Positions 23,325 to 35,203 of a DNA stretch of 64,000 bases are shown here, piece after piece. The position numbers were made by a program, and so were the translations under genes. The DNA is from Sphaerolaimus hirsutus. Its lineage: Eukaryota > Nematoda > Chromadorea > Monhysterida > Sphaerolaimidae. The DNA lies in contig OZ038453.1 of assembly GCA_964036195.1 (NCBI GenBank), positions 10,493,469-10,557,468 on the forward strand, given 5' to 3'. Below the pieces are notes generated by a model. That model was not told the origin of the DNA. It saw nothing but the letters and a program-made list of their open reading frames with translations, and did no database searches. The stretch's first letter is position 1. Each line of letters opens with the position of its first letter.

Positions 23325-26300
23325 TCAGTAATTATCAAAAAATAAATCATCCCAGGCGTATAAGTCAAAGAAGGAGTAATTATGAAAAAATAAATCATCC
23401 CAGGCGTATAAGTCAAAGAAGGGTAGTAAGTAGAACAAAATCCAGCAAGCGTCCGGCCAACCCAACGTACCCACACTTGGCTCAGTGCCAGCAAGAAGAG
23501 CAGCACCCCTGGCAGCGACAAACTCCGGCTTGCAGGTTCTGTACACACTCGTTCCAGTCAAAGTGGCCAGTTGCGTGCATATGAAATCATTCCGCGATAC
23601 ACCTCCGCATGTTCTGTGTGGAAGGAATATTGGGGGTGAATTCTGAGAGCTTTGGCTAATTATTGGGATAAACGCCAAGTTGTGGTTTTGTGAACTGGAC
23701 ATGGAAGTGGAAATTTTGTGCGAATTTTTCCTTTAGAATTTGTTTATTTTGCTTTCTGATTTTTTTAGAAGTTTTAACGACTTTTATACCATTTCGGCGT
23801 TCTACACCTTGAAAAACTATACATCGAACCATCGTAAACACCCCCCCCCAGAAAATTGTTCAGCCATCTATCCCTCCGCAGAAGCGATTTTTTGGAACTC
23901 CCGCATTGGTTCAAATGTACGAAACGAATGGCTTTGTCGCAATGTAAACACCAATCACGAGTACTAAACGAGTTGATGTTAACATGAAAAAATGCCACAA
24001 CAAACAATATCCTTCTTGGGCGACACTCTGAATCCTTTTTCATTATCTCAAAAATTTCGAATGCCCTAAATGCGACGCCCTGTAGCACCGCGCGGACCAA
24101 ATGGGCATCTTGAGTTGTTGGCGTCATGCCAAAAAAGGCGCTACATGCGTGCGGGTCGTTTTCTGGTGCCTGACAAATTTAAAAAGAATACAGATAAAAG
24201 TGAAAAGATTTAATGCGAAAAAGTTAGAAAGAAGTGCCAGTTTGGTCACTGTTATAATGTCTTTTTTCTGATTTATGATGATGGGGTATTTCTATGACAC
24301 TCTGACAGATAAAGTTTTGCTAAACATTTGATATATATGTACTTTACGCTCTCACCATCCATTCTTTATTTGTGTTTTGGCAGTTTTCCAACGTAATTTT
24401 TACATGCCGTTCTATTGGAGGTCGCCGTTCTATTACCTAAGAATAAATACGGTATTACAAATTCGAGTAAAAATAACAATACACCCATACCTGAAGACCA
24501 CCAAAAGCCGGTACAAAATAAACGCCATTAGAATCTGGCACTGAATCTGCCATATCGGATGACCCCTCCAAATTGCTGATTATCCCTGGAAATTGCTGAA
24601 AAATAAATAAATTGAAAACGCCAAAAAATACAAAAAAGTGAAACTAGCCAACATCCACGGCCCAATTTATCACACTGGCAATGTCGTTACTCGACGCTTC
24701 GAACAGATATGTGATACTGTTTGGGCTTTCATTCAACTGCCAACCAATTATTGGATACGGTCCCTGTAAACAGAAAACCAATAACGTAAATCCACAAAAA
24801 ATTGTGGTAAACCATACGGTAAAGTAAATTTTCTATTTTGCGGTATAAACGGTACTGTACGATAAATCATCAACTTTGCGGTAAGCGGTACAGTACGGTA
24901 AATTTTTCAAATGTGCGGTACGGTATGGTGCGGTAGAATCTGCCCTCAGTAATATTGTGGTGTCAAGTAAAACCCAGCTTTCAATAGAATTGTTGTCAAA
25001 ACAGACTTTCAATGACGCCAATGGTTTATGGCCAGTGTTTATGTCCACAAAAGCGCCAGTGCCAAGTGAAATCATAACATCGCCTTCATTTGAAATACCG
25101 CACCCGTAACTCGCTGATTGTTGGTCGCCAAGCTGAATTTTTTCAAGAAAGAGTATAAAAATTGATACCGTATTTCCTCGAAATACCCCCCGCCCTCGTT
25201 TGACCCCCCCCCCCTCTCGGGACCACTATGAAACAATCACCCCCCCCCCCTCGAAATATCCCCCCCCAAATTGAGTGTAAAGGGAACGTACATGGCAATA
25301 ACTGTAGTTTGTGTTCTGTGTACTGCAGAACACACGTTAAAACAATGTCGGTGTCACGTTAGAACAGTGTACATACCATCTACATACTAATATTAGTCTA
25401 CAGAACCTTATAAATGCCGGTTTTTGTTGCATTTTTCGACGTCTGCGTACGTTTCAGACGACAATTTCGTACTTGGTTTTCAAAAATTTTCTTGTGAAAT
25501 AATAACCCCCCCTCGAAATACCCCCCCCCCTCTCGGGACCACTATGAAACAATCACCCCCCGGGGGGTATTTCGAGGAAATACGGTAGATGTACATATTT
25601 ACGTAGTCGAACAAAATTTTTACGGAAAACGGAAATGTAAAAAATTTTCACTTGCCCATAAACGGAAAGGCAAAAAATTGTAGGTTCACTTCCAAATTCC
25701 AAAAAATTCCAAAACTAAAAAAATGATTGTAGGTTCATTTTACCCACATTACCCAATTACTTTAAATCAAATCAAAATACCCCCCCCCAAACAGAAAAGT
25801 TGGAAAATCATACGAACCACAGCTGTTATCGGAATATCGGCGCCAAATAGATCCGGGTGAATAGAGCCGAATAAACTGCTGAAATGGTAGTGTGAATTTG
25901 ATAGATATTTATCTTTAATTTTGAAACAATGTGGTATTTATTACATGCCTGAGTCTTGATATGATATCGTATCGAATATTAGCATAGACAATTGTGAGAG
26001 AAAATAAATACCGACACAAAAATATTTACATAGCATGGCACACGGAATACAAATATTTTTGTGGTGGTAAATATGAGGAAGATCGGATATCAAGTACTTC
26101 ATTGACAAATATAAATCGCAACGAAAAAAAAATAAATCTACAATTTTTAAGGGTGCCAAAATATTTTACGCCAAAAAAAATCCCAGTGTTAGCGATCAAA
26201 ATTACAGAAACCCGACAACCCCACTCACACAGTGGGCACCACTTCGGGAAGGCCCCCCACGGGCAACCCCAAAATCCTCAACAATAACATAGCCCAATCA

Positions 26301-28766
26301 TTCTGAAACACGTCAAACATTCCAGTGCAACTAGCTAGACCAGCCTCGATTTTGATAGATTTCGATAGATCGCTCGATAGACCGTTTTCACCCTGATTTT
26401 CAGGGTGGAAAGTTTGTCCGCCAGTGCGAAGTTGGTGTATGAGCCAGGTGTCTATGCAGCCGCAAGTTACTTCACCCGAATTTATGTTGGCGCGTAACTG
26501 AGTGATAAATTTGATATTTAAATAAATACAGTATATCCTCGAATAAGTCCCCGGGGGAGTAATTTTTTCGTCAGAAGTTTTCAGGGGGGAGTTACTCGAA
26601 GGGGGTGTGATTCGAGTGAGTTGCTCGAAGGGGGTGTGATTCGAGGGAGAGTTATTCGAGGTGGGACTTATTAGAGGATATACGGTAGATAGTAATAGCT
26701 TTGGACATACCGTATCTCCTCGAAATACCCCCCCGCGAAATACCCTTAGGTAGGTCTGAGTGAACTTATGAAAAAACCTCCCCACCTCCAACCTAAACAA
26801 AATGTAATTGACAAAAACTGCATTTTACCTGGGTATCTTTTTCCAGCAACCACAAAAGTCTGGGCACTATCATGCCTTCCATCAAACGCAAAATCTTGCT
26901 TATAATAAATCGAGATTTTCTCGTTAGAAAATACAGCAAACCACCGACCATGTGGATTACCTGCGGGGGGGGGTTAATAATTATGTCGCCACAATTTTCA
27001 AAATGGGTTGTTTAACGTTCATTTATCGATATTTGATATTTTATGTAAAAAGCTCTTTTCTTGATGTCAAACTTTTCAACAACAAACTTTTCAACAACAT
27101 GTTTGTGGGCGTTCAATGTATAGGCTTTTGCAAGGGGTAGAAGGAGAAAAGGGAGAAAACTCGCTTAAATTACATATATAGGCAGATATATAACCCAAAA
27201 AAGCTGAAGATAGCTGAAAATAAGCAACAATGCACAAAAACTAGTGATTTTAAGGTTAAAATGGGTTTAAAAATATGAAACTTTGTGATTTTGAACAAAA
27301 TCGGGGTAACATTTATCAACCATCGTTCCAGATACCTAGCTAGATGGTTGGCCTATTTCTTAATTGTTTTTTTTTGTGGGGGGGGTTTGGGGGGAGGTTT
27401 GGGGGGGGGGGGGTTTGGGGGGGGGGGTTGGGGGGGGGGTCATAGGATGATGGTAGCCAATAATTTAACGTCGGAATAGACAGATAGCCGGAGTGTTAAT
27501 TTGCGTGTATACTCGGCAGACACGATACTCAATAAGCCCTATCTGTTTGTAATGTCTTCGGCTGGCAGACGGCCTTCCGAGAACTTATGGAAGACGTGAT
27601 GACGACGAAGTGATGGCGAGAGATGACGTGATCACTTTCGTCGCCATCACCATGATGGAGTGTTTCCTCCGGAAAAATGTACGGCGTAATGTCATCCGAG
27701 TATACCCGCAAACACCCCTGCATACCGTTCCAGCCCTAGCGCCAATCGCCAAAACTAAATTGAAAAGAGACACACACACGAAATGTGAGCGAATGATTCC
27801 ATGATTTAACCAGTCGATGGCATCGTTCATCTTTCCAGGTGATAAACGGCCGAAGCGGCACGCCCGTTGTTCTGAAAATGCACGTTTTTATTTAATTTTA
27901 ATTCCTGATATTTTAATGTACTATAGTTGTGGTGGCAGTCCCGCACCCTGTAAAGTGTCGGATGTCAATCAAATATGTCAATCAAAATAAAAAAGAAAAT
28001 ATTCTATTACTTAACTTTGCACTTTTGAAAGATATTTGACACTTTTGAGAGACATTTGACAAATTTGTATGACATTCAACTGTTTAACATGACATTTGAC
28101 ACTTACAGGGTACGGGACTGCCACCGAAAATGAATAGGAAATCGTGCCCTTGAAAATGAATAGGAAATCGGGTATTTCGGCATTTTGAGATTCCGGACAA
28201 TAATAATGAACATCTGGTGCTAATTAATTGGTATAGGTAAATAGCAAATGATAAATCTTTTACACGCAACGCGTTTGAACGATGAAAACTGAACTCACGT
28301 GTTCCAGACTGTAAACGTATTTCTGTGCGTAGCTATTCCCAGTGCAGCCACACTTTGCGCGCCGCCAGGTATCTCTGAAAAAATATTCGACCATTACAAT
28401 AATGCGATGAAAACCGCAGATAAGTATAATCATTTCACAAGGTTGGCACGGAGCCAAAAGTAGCTAAGAACAGAAAATGATCGGTTAAATTTCCAGGTTA
28501 CACTCCACAGAATTCCCGGCCCTTCCAATCTTTCCAAAATTAAATATAAACAAACCTTCGAAACATTGCGCCATGACCCTGCAAACTTTTTCCCACAATT
28601 CATCGTGTCTGATTTCGCTGGCATTTCTCTCTGGACAATAAATTTTCATAGCCGTAACTGCGTAAAATATCAGAACTCCGAATTTATCGTAGATGCAACA
28701 TCGTATATTAGTCGTTCCGATGTCAAGTGCCGCGATATAGCGTTTTTCTATTGTCCCGGCTCCCAT
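23325..28766 (-). CDS. GK5: Glycerol kinase 5-like FGGY carbohydrate kinase, 12 exons recognised
   Basis: Exons on the minus strand: 28766-28556 (start ATG at 28766), 28374-28299, 27871-27778, 26960-26829, 26497-26229, 25878-25818, 25132-25007, 24764-about 24653, 24595-24491, 24169-24006, 23613-23325. Phases agree at nearly all junctions. Motifs in order: DIGTTNIRC (N-terminal phosphate loop), ALGIATQRNTFTVW, RPFITWKDERCHRLV, CGCIDTWLIHQL, GSIHPDLFGADIPITAV, GDQQSASYG, MISLGTGAFVDINTG, NGVYFVPAFGGLQAPEND, HLVRAVLQGVAFR and CGGVSRND. This order and the GDQQ and TGAFVDINTG wording are those of GK5, a member of the ATP-dependent FGGY sugar/polyol kinases; its substrate in animals is poorly known. 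One exon carries a frameshift (see 24653). The C terminus past 23500 does not resemble the family, so a last exon may be missing. Confidence 0.83.
23341..23436. repeat. Tandem 48-bp direct duplication
   Basis: Two head-to-tail copies of a 48-bp unit containing ATCATCCCAGGCGTATAAGT. On the minus strand it lies in the open frame that continues from the last recognised GK5 exon and would add two near-identical 16-residue units (FFDLYAWDDLFF). Whether it is translated is unclear. Confidence 0.8.
24653..24764 (-). CDS. GK5: GK5-like exon with apparent +1 frameshift
   Basis: The exon opens in frame from the previous one with GPYPIIGWQLNE, a conserved GK5 stretch. After about 24725 the conserved continuation (YLFEASSNDIASVINW) is found only in another frame; the opening frame runs into a TAA. 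The shift falls at a short T-run (plus-strand ACTGTTTTGGG, 24717-24725). One base fewer there would keep one frame across the exon. Neighbouring exons are intact, so a sequencing or assembly error is as likely as a real lesion. Confidence 0.65.
25165..25588. mobile_element. Family B element in GK5 intron
   Basis: TACCGTATTTCCTCGAAATA and TATTTCGAGGAAATACGGTA are perfect inverted ends; C-runs and CTATGAAACAATCACCCCC repeat at both sides around a central core with GACGTCTGCGTACGTTTCAG. The same core occurs at 39653-40072. The flanking TA is consistent with a TA target duplication. Confidence 0.75.
26520..26750. mobile_element. Family B fragments in GK5 intron
   Basis: ATACAGTATATCCTCGAATA at the left and GAGGATATACGGTAGAT near 26690 are inverted ends around GAGTTATTCGAAGG words. 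A second partial terminus (ACCGTATCTCCTCGAAATA) begins at about 26709. Confidence 0.6.
27363..27440. repeat. G-rich low-complexity tract
   Basis: Runs of GGGGGGTTTGGGGGG, part of a CCTCCGGAGG-type dispersed repeat (about 27100-27480). The glycine-rich frame over it has no support as a protein. Confidence 0.7.
27508..27710. mobile_element. Short element with GTATACTCGG inverted ends
   Basis: GTATACTCGGCAGACACGAT at the left and GTCATCCGAGTATAC at the right are inverted. The interior has GATGACGTGATCAC-type words. It lies in the GK5 intron between 26960 and 27778. Confidence 0.5.
27931..28125. mobile_element. Family D MITE in GK5 intron
   Basis: GGTGGCAGTCCCGCACCCTG and CAGGGTACGGGACTGCCACC form the inverted ends. 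Between them are GACATTTGACAC-type words. It is followed by a direct duplication of GAAAATGAATAGGAAATCG at about 28127-28167. Confidence 0.7.
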
Positions 28767-29895
28767 CGGGCTTCTGAGGTGAACTGGCGAGAGAGACCTC
28801 GTATGGGAACCTGGCAGCCGGCCAAAATTTCGTAATCACTACAAAACTATAATAGGCCAAGAAGCTAAAATAAGTGTATAACCACGTGTAATGACGAAAA
28901 ATAGCGATTATGGAGGTAGACCAAATGGAGCACATTTTAGCGATTTTTAGTAAAAACTAAGGAAATCGCTCATAGTACAATACGCAGCCGGTAACTTGGA
29001 CGTGGGCCAAATTCCCCTACCTGATCCGATACACCTTTTCTTTTTTTGCAAAAGTATTCCGATTTACTAGTATTGCCATTCCTTCGGACAGGTATTATAA
29101 GTTAAAAGATTTGGATATAACCGCATAAGAGTAGTGGGCAAACCTCAGCGCACTTATGATTTTTCGCAGCTGAATCAGTGTTCCTATTGCTTCACTATTG
29201 CAAAACTCTTCAAATAGACAACCTGTTAAGTTTAAGGTCAAGTTGAAGACGACAAGTAAATGGAGCAAGTTTTACCTTTTTCTTAAATTTGGCATCTGAC
29301 AGGTAGCAAGCTGCACTGCCGCATAACCCCTCGTTTTCTGTGGATGCTAAATTTACCAGTTATCGTTGTAAATAGTATTTTAGTAAATACACCCAACCAG
29401 TAAACATTTACAGAAGCCTATTAAACTCAACATAAAACTGAATGCACACTTGACAGTGAAATCTACCAAAAACTATCAGGAGCCTTGAACATTCGAAAAA
29501 GCGTTATGTATACTTGCCCACCCTGGCAAAGAGACGCCACATGCTTAGCTTGGGAACCTTTTGTTTTGCGTGTCCCACCGTAATAGAGCTTGGAATGGTT
29601 TATGAATGTGAACTTTTGACGTTTGTAAGTTGGGGGTCGGGACGGCACGAATCAAAGGGCTTTGTCGTTGCCTCATTCTTTGTTTGTATTTGCCGCATTG
29701 AGACAGCCGTCACGCTATATTGTGACATTTGACACTGCGTGACATTTTACATTTTACATGACGTTTAACACTTTGCATGAAATTTTACATGAGTATTGAC
29801 ACTTTGCATGAAATTTTACATGAGTTTTGTTTTGTTAAACATGATACCCTTGTTTTTTCACCTGCACTATCTGGTACCAACCACTGTTAACTACC
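28767..29895. other. Region upstream of GK5 and of the retroelement
   Basis: The first several hundred bases are the likely GK5 promoter side, but I see no clear core promoter motif. 29509-29570 forms the left arm of an imperfect inverted pair with 34010-34071 (see findings). 29728-29825 repeats GACACTTTGCATGAAATTTTACATGA words of the family D type. No exon supported. Confidence 0.45.
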
Positions 29896-32800
29896 TTGTT
29901 TTCTTCGGTCCCTTTTCTCATTCTGGTAGCAAAAATACCCTTTTACAGCATGGATCAAGTCGCCTTACAACACTCGTTTCATGCTAGGGCGTACCCCGTA
30001 AGCGACGGGCCGCCGGGTGTCCAGGACGGTGGTCATAATGCGACTGGACCAAGTTCACCTCACCATACTTCGCAGAACAGGTCTGTTGTTGGTGGTAGGC
30101 AGCCCTTTGCCTACCTTGTTAATTTGAACATGACCCAATTTGAGTTGAAAAGAGAGTACCAGGGGACCCCTACAAACAAATGTGGTCGAGCTAGCTGCCA
30201 GACTTGTCCACACCTATCACTTGAGGGCACCTTTCATTCGTCAGTAACCTTACAACGTTTTTTACCAATTTCAAACACTTTGCTTAACTGTAATACTAAA
30301 TGTGTAATATATTTATTGACTTGTGTCTGTGGATTTCAATATGTGGGTGAGACCAAACACAGTTTAAATAAGCGATTTATGCAACATCTAAATCACCTAA
30401 AAAAGAAAAGTTGCAATAATATACTTTATAAACATTTTTTGGATTGTGGTTGTGACATTTCGTTAATTAAAATCCAAATAATACACAAATTAGACAGTGT
30501 TATTAATAATAAAAAATCTGATGACTTCACTACTTATGAACTAAACTGGATTTCATATTTGTTTACTGCTTACCCATTTGGTTTAAATCAAAAAATTAAA
30601 GGCCTTGGACTTATCGATAAATTTGATCTGATCCATAGAAACAATGAACTCCCTTTTTTTAACAAAAAGCTTTTTCGTAAAAGGAGAAAACGACCACTAA
30701 AATATAATCCTAAACATTCTAATCTGTCACTAGATGCTATCGAAAATTTGTACTCCCCTAGAGACGTATACATTTTCATAAACAGTTTACCAAAAGCGGA
30801 TTTGGGGAAAGTTTTCTATTTATCACAATCTGCCAAAAACAGTAATTTAATTAGTAAAATTGTTTTTGATTGCCTTAGTTATGGTGCTGAATCAAAAAGG
30901 AGATCCTATTTCATACGAAAATCGAAACCCGAGAACCCAATCCTAATTCCGTGCAAATATGAACAGTTTTCGGATGATGTCATTTCACTAAATATATTAC
31001 ACAAGAACTCAGAAAAACAACATCTATCTGAGCGAATGAAAGGTTTCCTAGATAAATTACAACTTCGAGTGTCTTATCCATTACCGTTGGGATTGAAAAT
31101 CTGTAATTACAATAAGGTTTTAAAAAATCTGACCTTAGAAAAACTGAATACAATATTGACACAAAACTGCGATTGTCACTCCACACACTTTGTAGACAAG
31201 TTCCATGAGCATGTGGTTACCGGTGACACCAAAATATGTAAAAATAATAAATTGCGATATTTTTTAAACATGGGCACTAAATATCGCTTACCTAACCAAC
31301 GCAATACTGATTCTACAAAAGACAAATACATAAGAATTGTAAATTGGGTCACACAGTCACTACATGACATGGACACTGACTTATTTACCTCTGCAATTAA
31401 TAGATATAATATGCTCTGCCACAGAAAAATAAATTATAAACTTAAAACATTTCAGGTGGATGCTTCTAGGAATAGCCACCACGTATGGGACTACGAATGT
31501 GACACAGAGCTAGCAAATCTGCATGAAAAGTTAGTTATCACATGCATTGATAAGGCTTCTAATACATATGCCTTTATTTGTAAAAAGTTTTATTTACAGA
31601 CAATATGTAAAGAATTTGGTATGAGTGACTTGCAAAACGCAACTAGCTTTGGTAATTTTACATATAAATATGTGCAATTGAATCCTACTGATGTAAATGA
31701 TTTATTCGATAAACATGAAGAAATGTCCTTTTAAAAAAATACTGATAAAAAACGTTTCGATCGTATTTTTCCTATCATTTACGGCATTCCGAAATTCCAC
31801 AAATCCCCAATCAAATTTAGATTTATTGCAGGTGCTAAAAAGTCAAGCATAAACGGCTTGGCTTGGCACCTACACCTGATTTTGGTACTGCTACAAAAAT
31901 GTTTGAAAAACTACTGCAATAGAATTGTTGAGAATGGAGGTCCAAACAAATTTTGGATCGTTGAAAACAGCCAATCAGTGATAGAAAATCTATCGAAAAT
32001 CGATAAATTGGCGCATGTGTACACTGCTGATTTTTCTCAGGCGTACACTTCGTTAGATATTAGTGAAATAAAAAATCGACTTGCACAACTGGTGAATTTA
32101 CTTGTTAAAAATCACCACGTTGTTGTAGTCAATAAATTTAATGCCAAAATCAAAGCATCTTCAAACTTAGATAACACTGATAAGGTAATTTACAACAATA
32201 TACTAATTATTGAACTTTTACACTTCATTCTAGATAATACTTACACTTCATTCTAGATAATACTTATGTCAACTTTGCAGGCCTGACGTTCCAACAAATT
32301 CGTGGGATCACAATGGGCTCATCAGTGAGCCCCAAAATTTGCAACTTAACCCTCTCAATGATGGAATACGGATTTATCGGATCAGCCCCTTTTCAAATCA
32401 GATCAAAACTTTCGAGAAACGTGGTGAGATACATTGACGACACTTTAATTGTCAATTTTATAGATTTCGCGGACATAGCTAAGAATATTTATCATGAATC
32501 CTTGACATTAGACATAACCACTCTTCAAAATGGACAAAAAGCACATTTTTTAGACTTAGACATCTCTTTAAACCCCCATTTTAAAATCACAATCTACAAT
32601 AAAACTGATGATTATAAATTTAGAATAGTGAGTATGCCTCACATAACTTCATGTATAAAATCACAAGTATGCTACAATGTATTATACTCACAATGCATAC
32701 GATTTTGTAGAGTTAGTACAGAACTTGATGATGTCATTTCTCGTATACAAACCCTTTTGAAAATACTTCTAAAAAATGACTATAATCCATTTAAATTAAA

Positions 32801-32909
32801 GCGAACTTTCCAAAGCTTCACTTTAAAATACAGCAATGTATTGTTAAAATTTAATTTACAAACAAAAGATGATTTTGAACATCTTTTAAATAAAGTTTTC
32901 ACCTTTTAA
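29896..32909 (+). pseudogene. Penelope-like retroelement, N-terminal GIY-YIG plus reverse transcriptase (Naiad-like), defective
   Basis: One long frame runs 29896-32256, broken by a single in-frame TAA at 31732-31734; the rest follows in a second frame to 32909. Near the N terminus are a Cys cluster (NKCGRASCQTC) and the GIY-YIG nuclease signature IYLLTCVCGFQYVGET. The C-terminal half has reverse-transcriptase motifs: IYGIPKFHKSP, VYTADFSQAYTSLDI, MGSSVSPKICNL, the catalytic YIDDTL and KAHFLDLDIS. GIY-YIG ahead of the RT, with an upstream Cys motif, is the permuted layout reported for Naiad/Chlamys-type PLEs; most Penelope elements carry the nuclease at the C terminus. A 23-bp direct duplication near 32219-32264 causes the frame change. 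The methionine at 29950 is another possible start. No hammerhead ribozyme was recognised. Confidence 0.88.
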
Positions 32910-33152
32910 TTGACACTACTTTACTCAACCGGGTTTTTTAAATCTAACATCTCTTTGAGATTCGATACAAAAATCGAGATTTCGCAATCAATCGATTTTC
33001 AGAATACCGGTATTTGCAAATACGTGTGAAAATACAATTTTCGATATTTAACAATAAAAATAAAAAAATTTTTCCTGCTGCCCTCCGATTTTGATTTGAA
33101 AATCCATCGATAACTATCCGACACCCAACCACAGGAATCTATCTGACCGAAT

Positions 33153-33315
33153 ATGAGTAATCAAATGCGTGCCAGCCAGCGCGGTGGCCGCGGTCGAGGC
33201 GGCGCCGGACGCGGCGGCCGGGGTCGGGGTGGGCAGCATGCGTCCAACGATGGCAGTCGAGCACCGGATACGGCTTTTCATCCTAAAATGAGAGCGCGAA
33301 TGGGAAATTTTCGAG
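33153..33315 (+). CDS. Unidentified RGG-rich protein, first coding exon
   Basis: ATG at 33153 opens MSNQMRASQRGGRGRGGAG, followed by further RGG units and a less biased stretch ending MRARMGNFR. A possible donor (GTTATT) follows at about 33316; another predicted exon in this window (37925 boundary) uses the same hexamer. GC content and codon use differ sharply from the AT-rich surroundings. An acceptor-like CCAACCACAG lies 19 bases before the ATG, so a 5' UTR intron or a trans-splice site is possible. RGG repeats usually bind RNA. I do not recognise the family and found no convincing later exon. Confidence 0.45.
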
Positions 33316-33407
33316 TTATTTCGGGGTTTTTGAAATTTATTTTGGGTTATACTTGTTCGTTCCAGTTGATTTTCCGATTTTTGGATTATAGTGGCTTACT
33401 GACGTAA

Positions 33408-35203
33408 TAGGGTAATCGCTTAAAGATCTGCGAGGTACCTACTTCCTTACTACAGTTTTTTACCAATTTGGGGGTCTTGCCCAGACCAATTACTGTGAGA
33501 AAGTAGTGGGCCAAAGGTTCCCAACCCTTCAGTACTTTTACTTTGTTAAAAAGTTTTTTCAAAAAATTTTTGCTGTAAAATAGATTCATAATTTGACACT
33601 TTGCATGACATTTTACATTTTAGATTAGTTTCGACATTTTGCTCAATAATTATGAGCATTCCGTACTTAACTTAATTTTCGAAATATTTCAATCCATCTG
33701 ATAATTGACAACTGATCAGATAAAATGTGGGGAGTGTGCTGCAATCTTTGTTGACACTTCCGCAGCCGGTCAACATTTGAATAAGTTTGTGTATTATGTG
33801 AAAAACGTGTGCATACAGAAATGCGTGCATACCGGTTTATCTGCTGGGTGATTTTGTGCAGTCCACACAAAGACGCAAAGGGCTGTGCCGCCAGCCCAAA
33901 TTGAAAGTGACGGCCACAAGTAAATGTACACTTTCGGGGACTGAGTTATTTGTGATGTGAGCGCATCGACGCAGTGATGATGCGCAGGCTCGCATGACGG
34001 CATCATCAAAGTGGCAAAAGAGTCACCCAAGCCACTTGAAAGCGTCACTTTTGCTGGGGTGGGCAAGTATACAGATTCCGAAAAAGTTTCCCAATTTTAG
34101 ATTTTTAGTCTGCCATCTTTACTGATGGCCAACATGCTGAGAAACTTAACATACCACTTATTCACCAAAATACGGTAACATTTACTGTTAAGCGTACGGC
34201 CCAATCACTATAGCTACTTGAAAAGGGGGCATGCCTAATACGCACATCTGCCCGTTACGCACATTTGCCCATTTTTTCACTTGACACTTTTTCAAGTGAT
34301 TTTCAGATATGAGTGGAGTGAAAAAAAGTTGCGCAATGACATTAGTGAACTTTTTTCACTTCACTCATATCTGAAAATCATCTGAAAAAGTGTCAAGTGA
34401 AGAAAACGGGCAAATCTGCGTAACGGGCAGATGTGCGTATTAGTGCACCCTCCTTGAAAAGCACATATCCACAAGCTTGAATTGTGGCTATACTTCTGAG
34501 GAATTATTCAGAATTTGTTTTCAAATTCAAAATTTAAGTTACCAGACTTGCAGATACGTGCTTTCCTTCTCATAACAATCACAACATCACAAATAATATT
34601 TTACTATTTTTTTGCAAAACATCGATACTTTCATTGTCATAGTCATACTGGCAGCGTTTTAAACTCACAAAAAAGTACATTTATCACAAAATGACACAAA
34701 AATCGATCACAGTGCAAAGCACTCTATGCGTTCACAACCGGGGGACGTATTCTATGTAGAAGATTTGGTCCTATGGGGACGTGAAAGTGAAAAATGGGCT
34801 AATGATTTAATTAATTATGAGATGTATTTGGTCTGTTTCATTGTGAATGGGACAGGGATTTTTTGGACTAAAATACTGTTGGCAAATATCAAAATTGTGT
34901 CCCAGAAATTTTGAAACAGGCCAAGTACTTGATTGAAAGTATACAAATATATTTACAAAAAGTTGAGCTATTTTTACATATGAGTAGAACGGCAAAAGTG
35001 AACAATCTAAAGTCCAAATAAAACTCTAAATACATAAATACAAACAAATTCATAAAGACACATGTAGAAGCAAATTGTAGCTGCGTCAATATTTTGTGCA
35101 ACACTGACCAAATTATATACAAAATGAAATGTGTTAAGTGACCCAGGATAAGCAGTCATGACATGAAAATGTGACAATAACTCAACTAGTAAAGTAACAC
35201 AAC
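33408..35203. other. Intergenic stretch between the RGG exon and the ROS1-like 3' end
   Basis: No gene supported apart from a possible exon at 34700-34830 (frame with PGDVFYVEDLVLWGRESEKW, preceded by an AG), which I cannot place in a family. 34226-34453 is a hairpin element listed separately. 34010-34071 is the right arm of an inverted pair with 29509. Confidence 0.4.
34226..34453. mobile_element. Hairpin MITE with AATACGCACATCTGCCCG ends
   Basis: Inverted arms of about 100 bp (CTAATACGCACATCTGCCCG at the left; CGGGCAGATGTGCGTATTAG at the right) fold around a short centre. The flanks are the exact 8-bp direct repeat TTGAAAAG (34218-34225 and 34454-34461). Non-coding. Confidence 0.85.

Noticed and set aside
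27285..27479. Glycine-rich protein frame
   Set aside because: Encoded by homopolymeric G-runs in a dispersed repeat.
33794..34066. 90-codon minus-strand frame
   Set aside because: No recognisable motif; it overlaps the inverted arm paired with 29509 and looks like chance.
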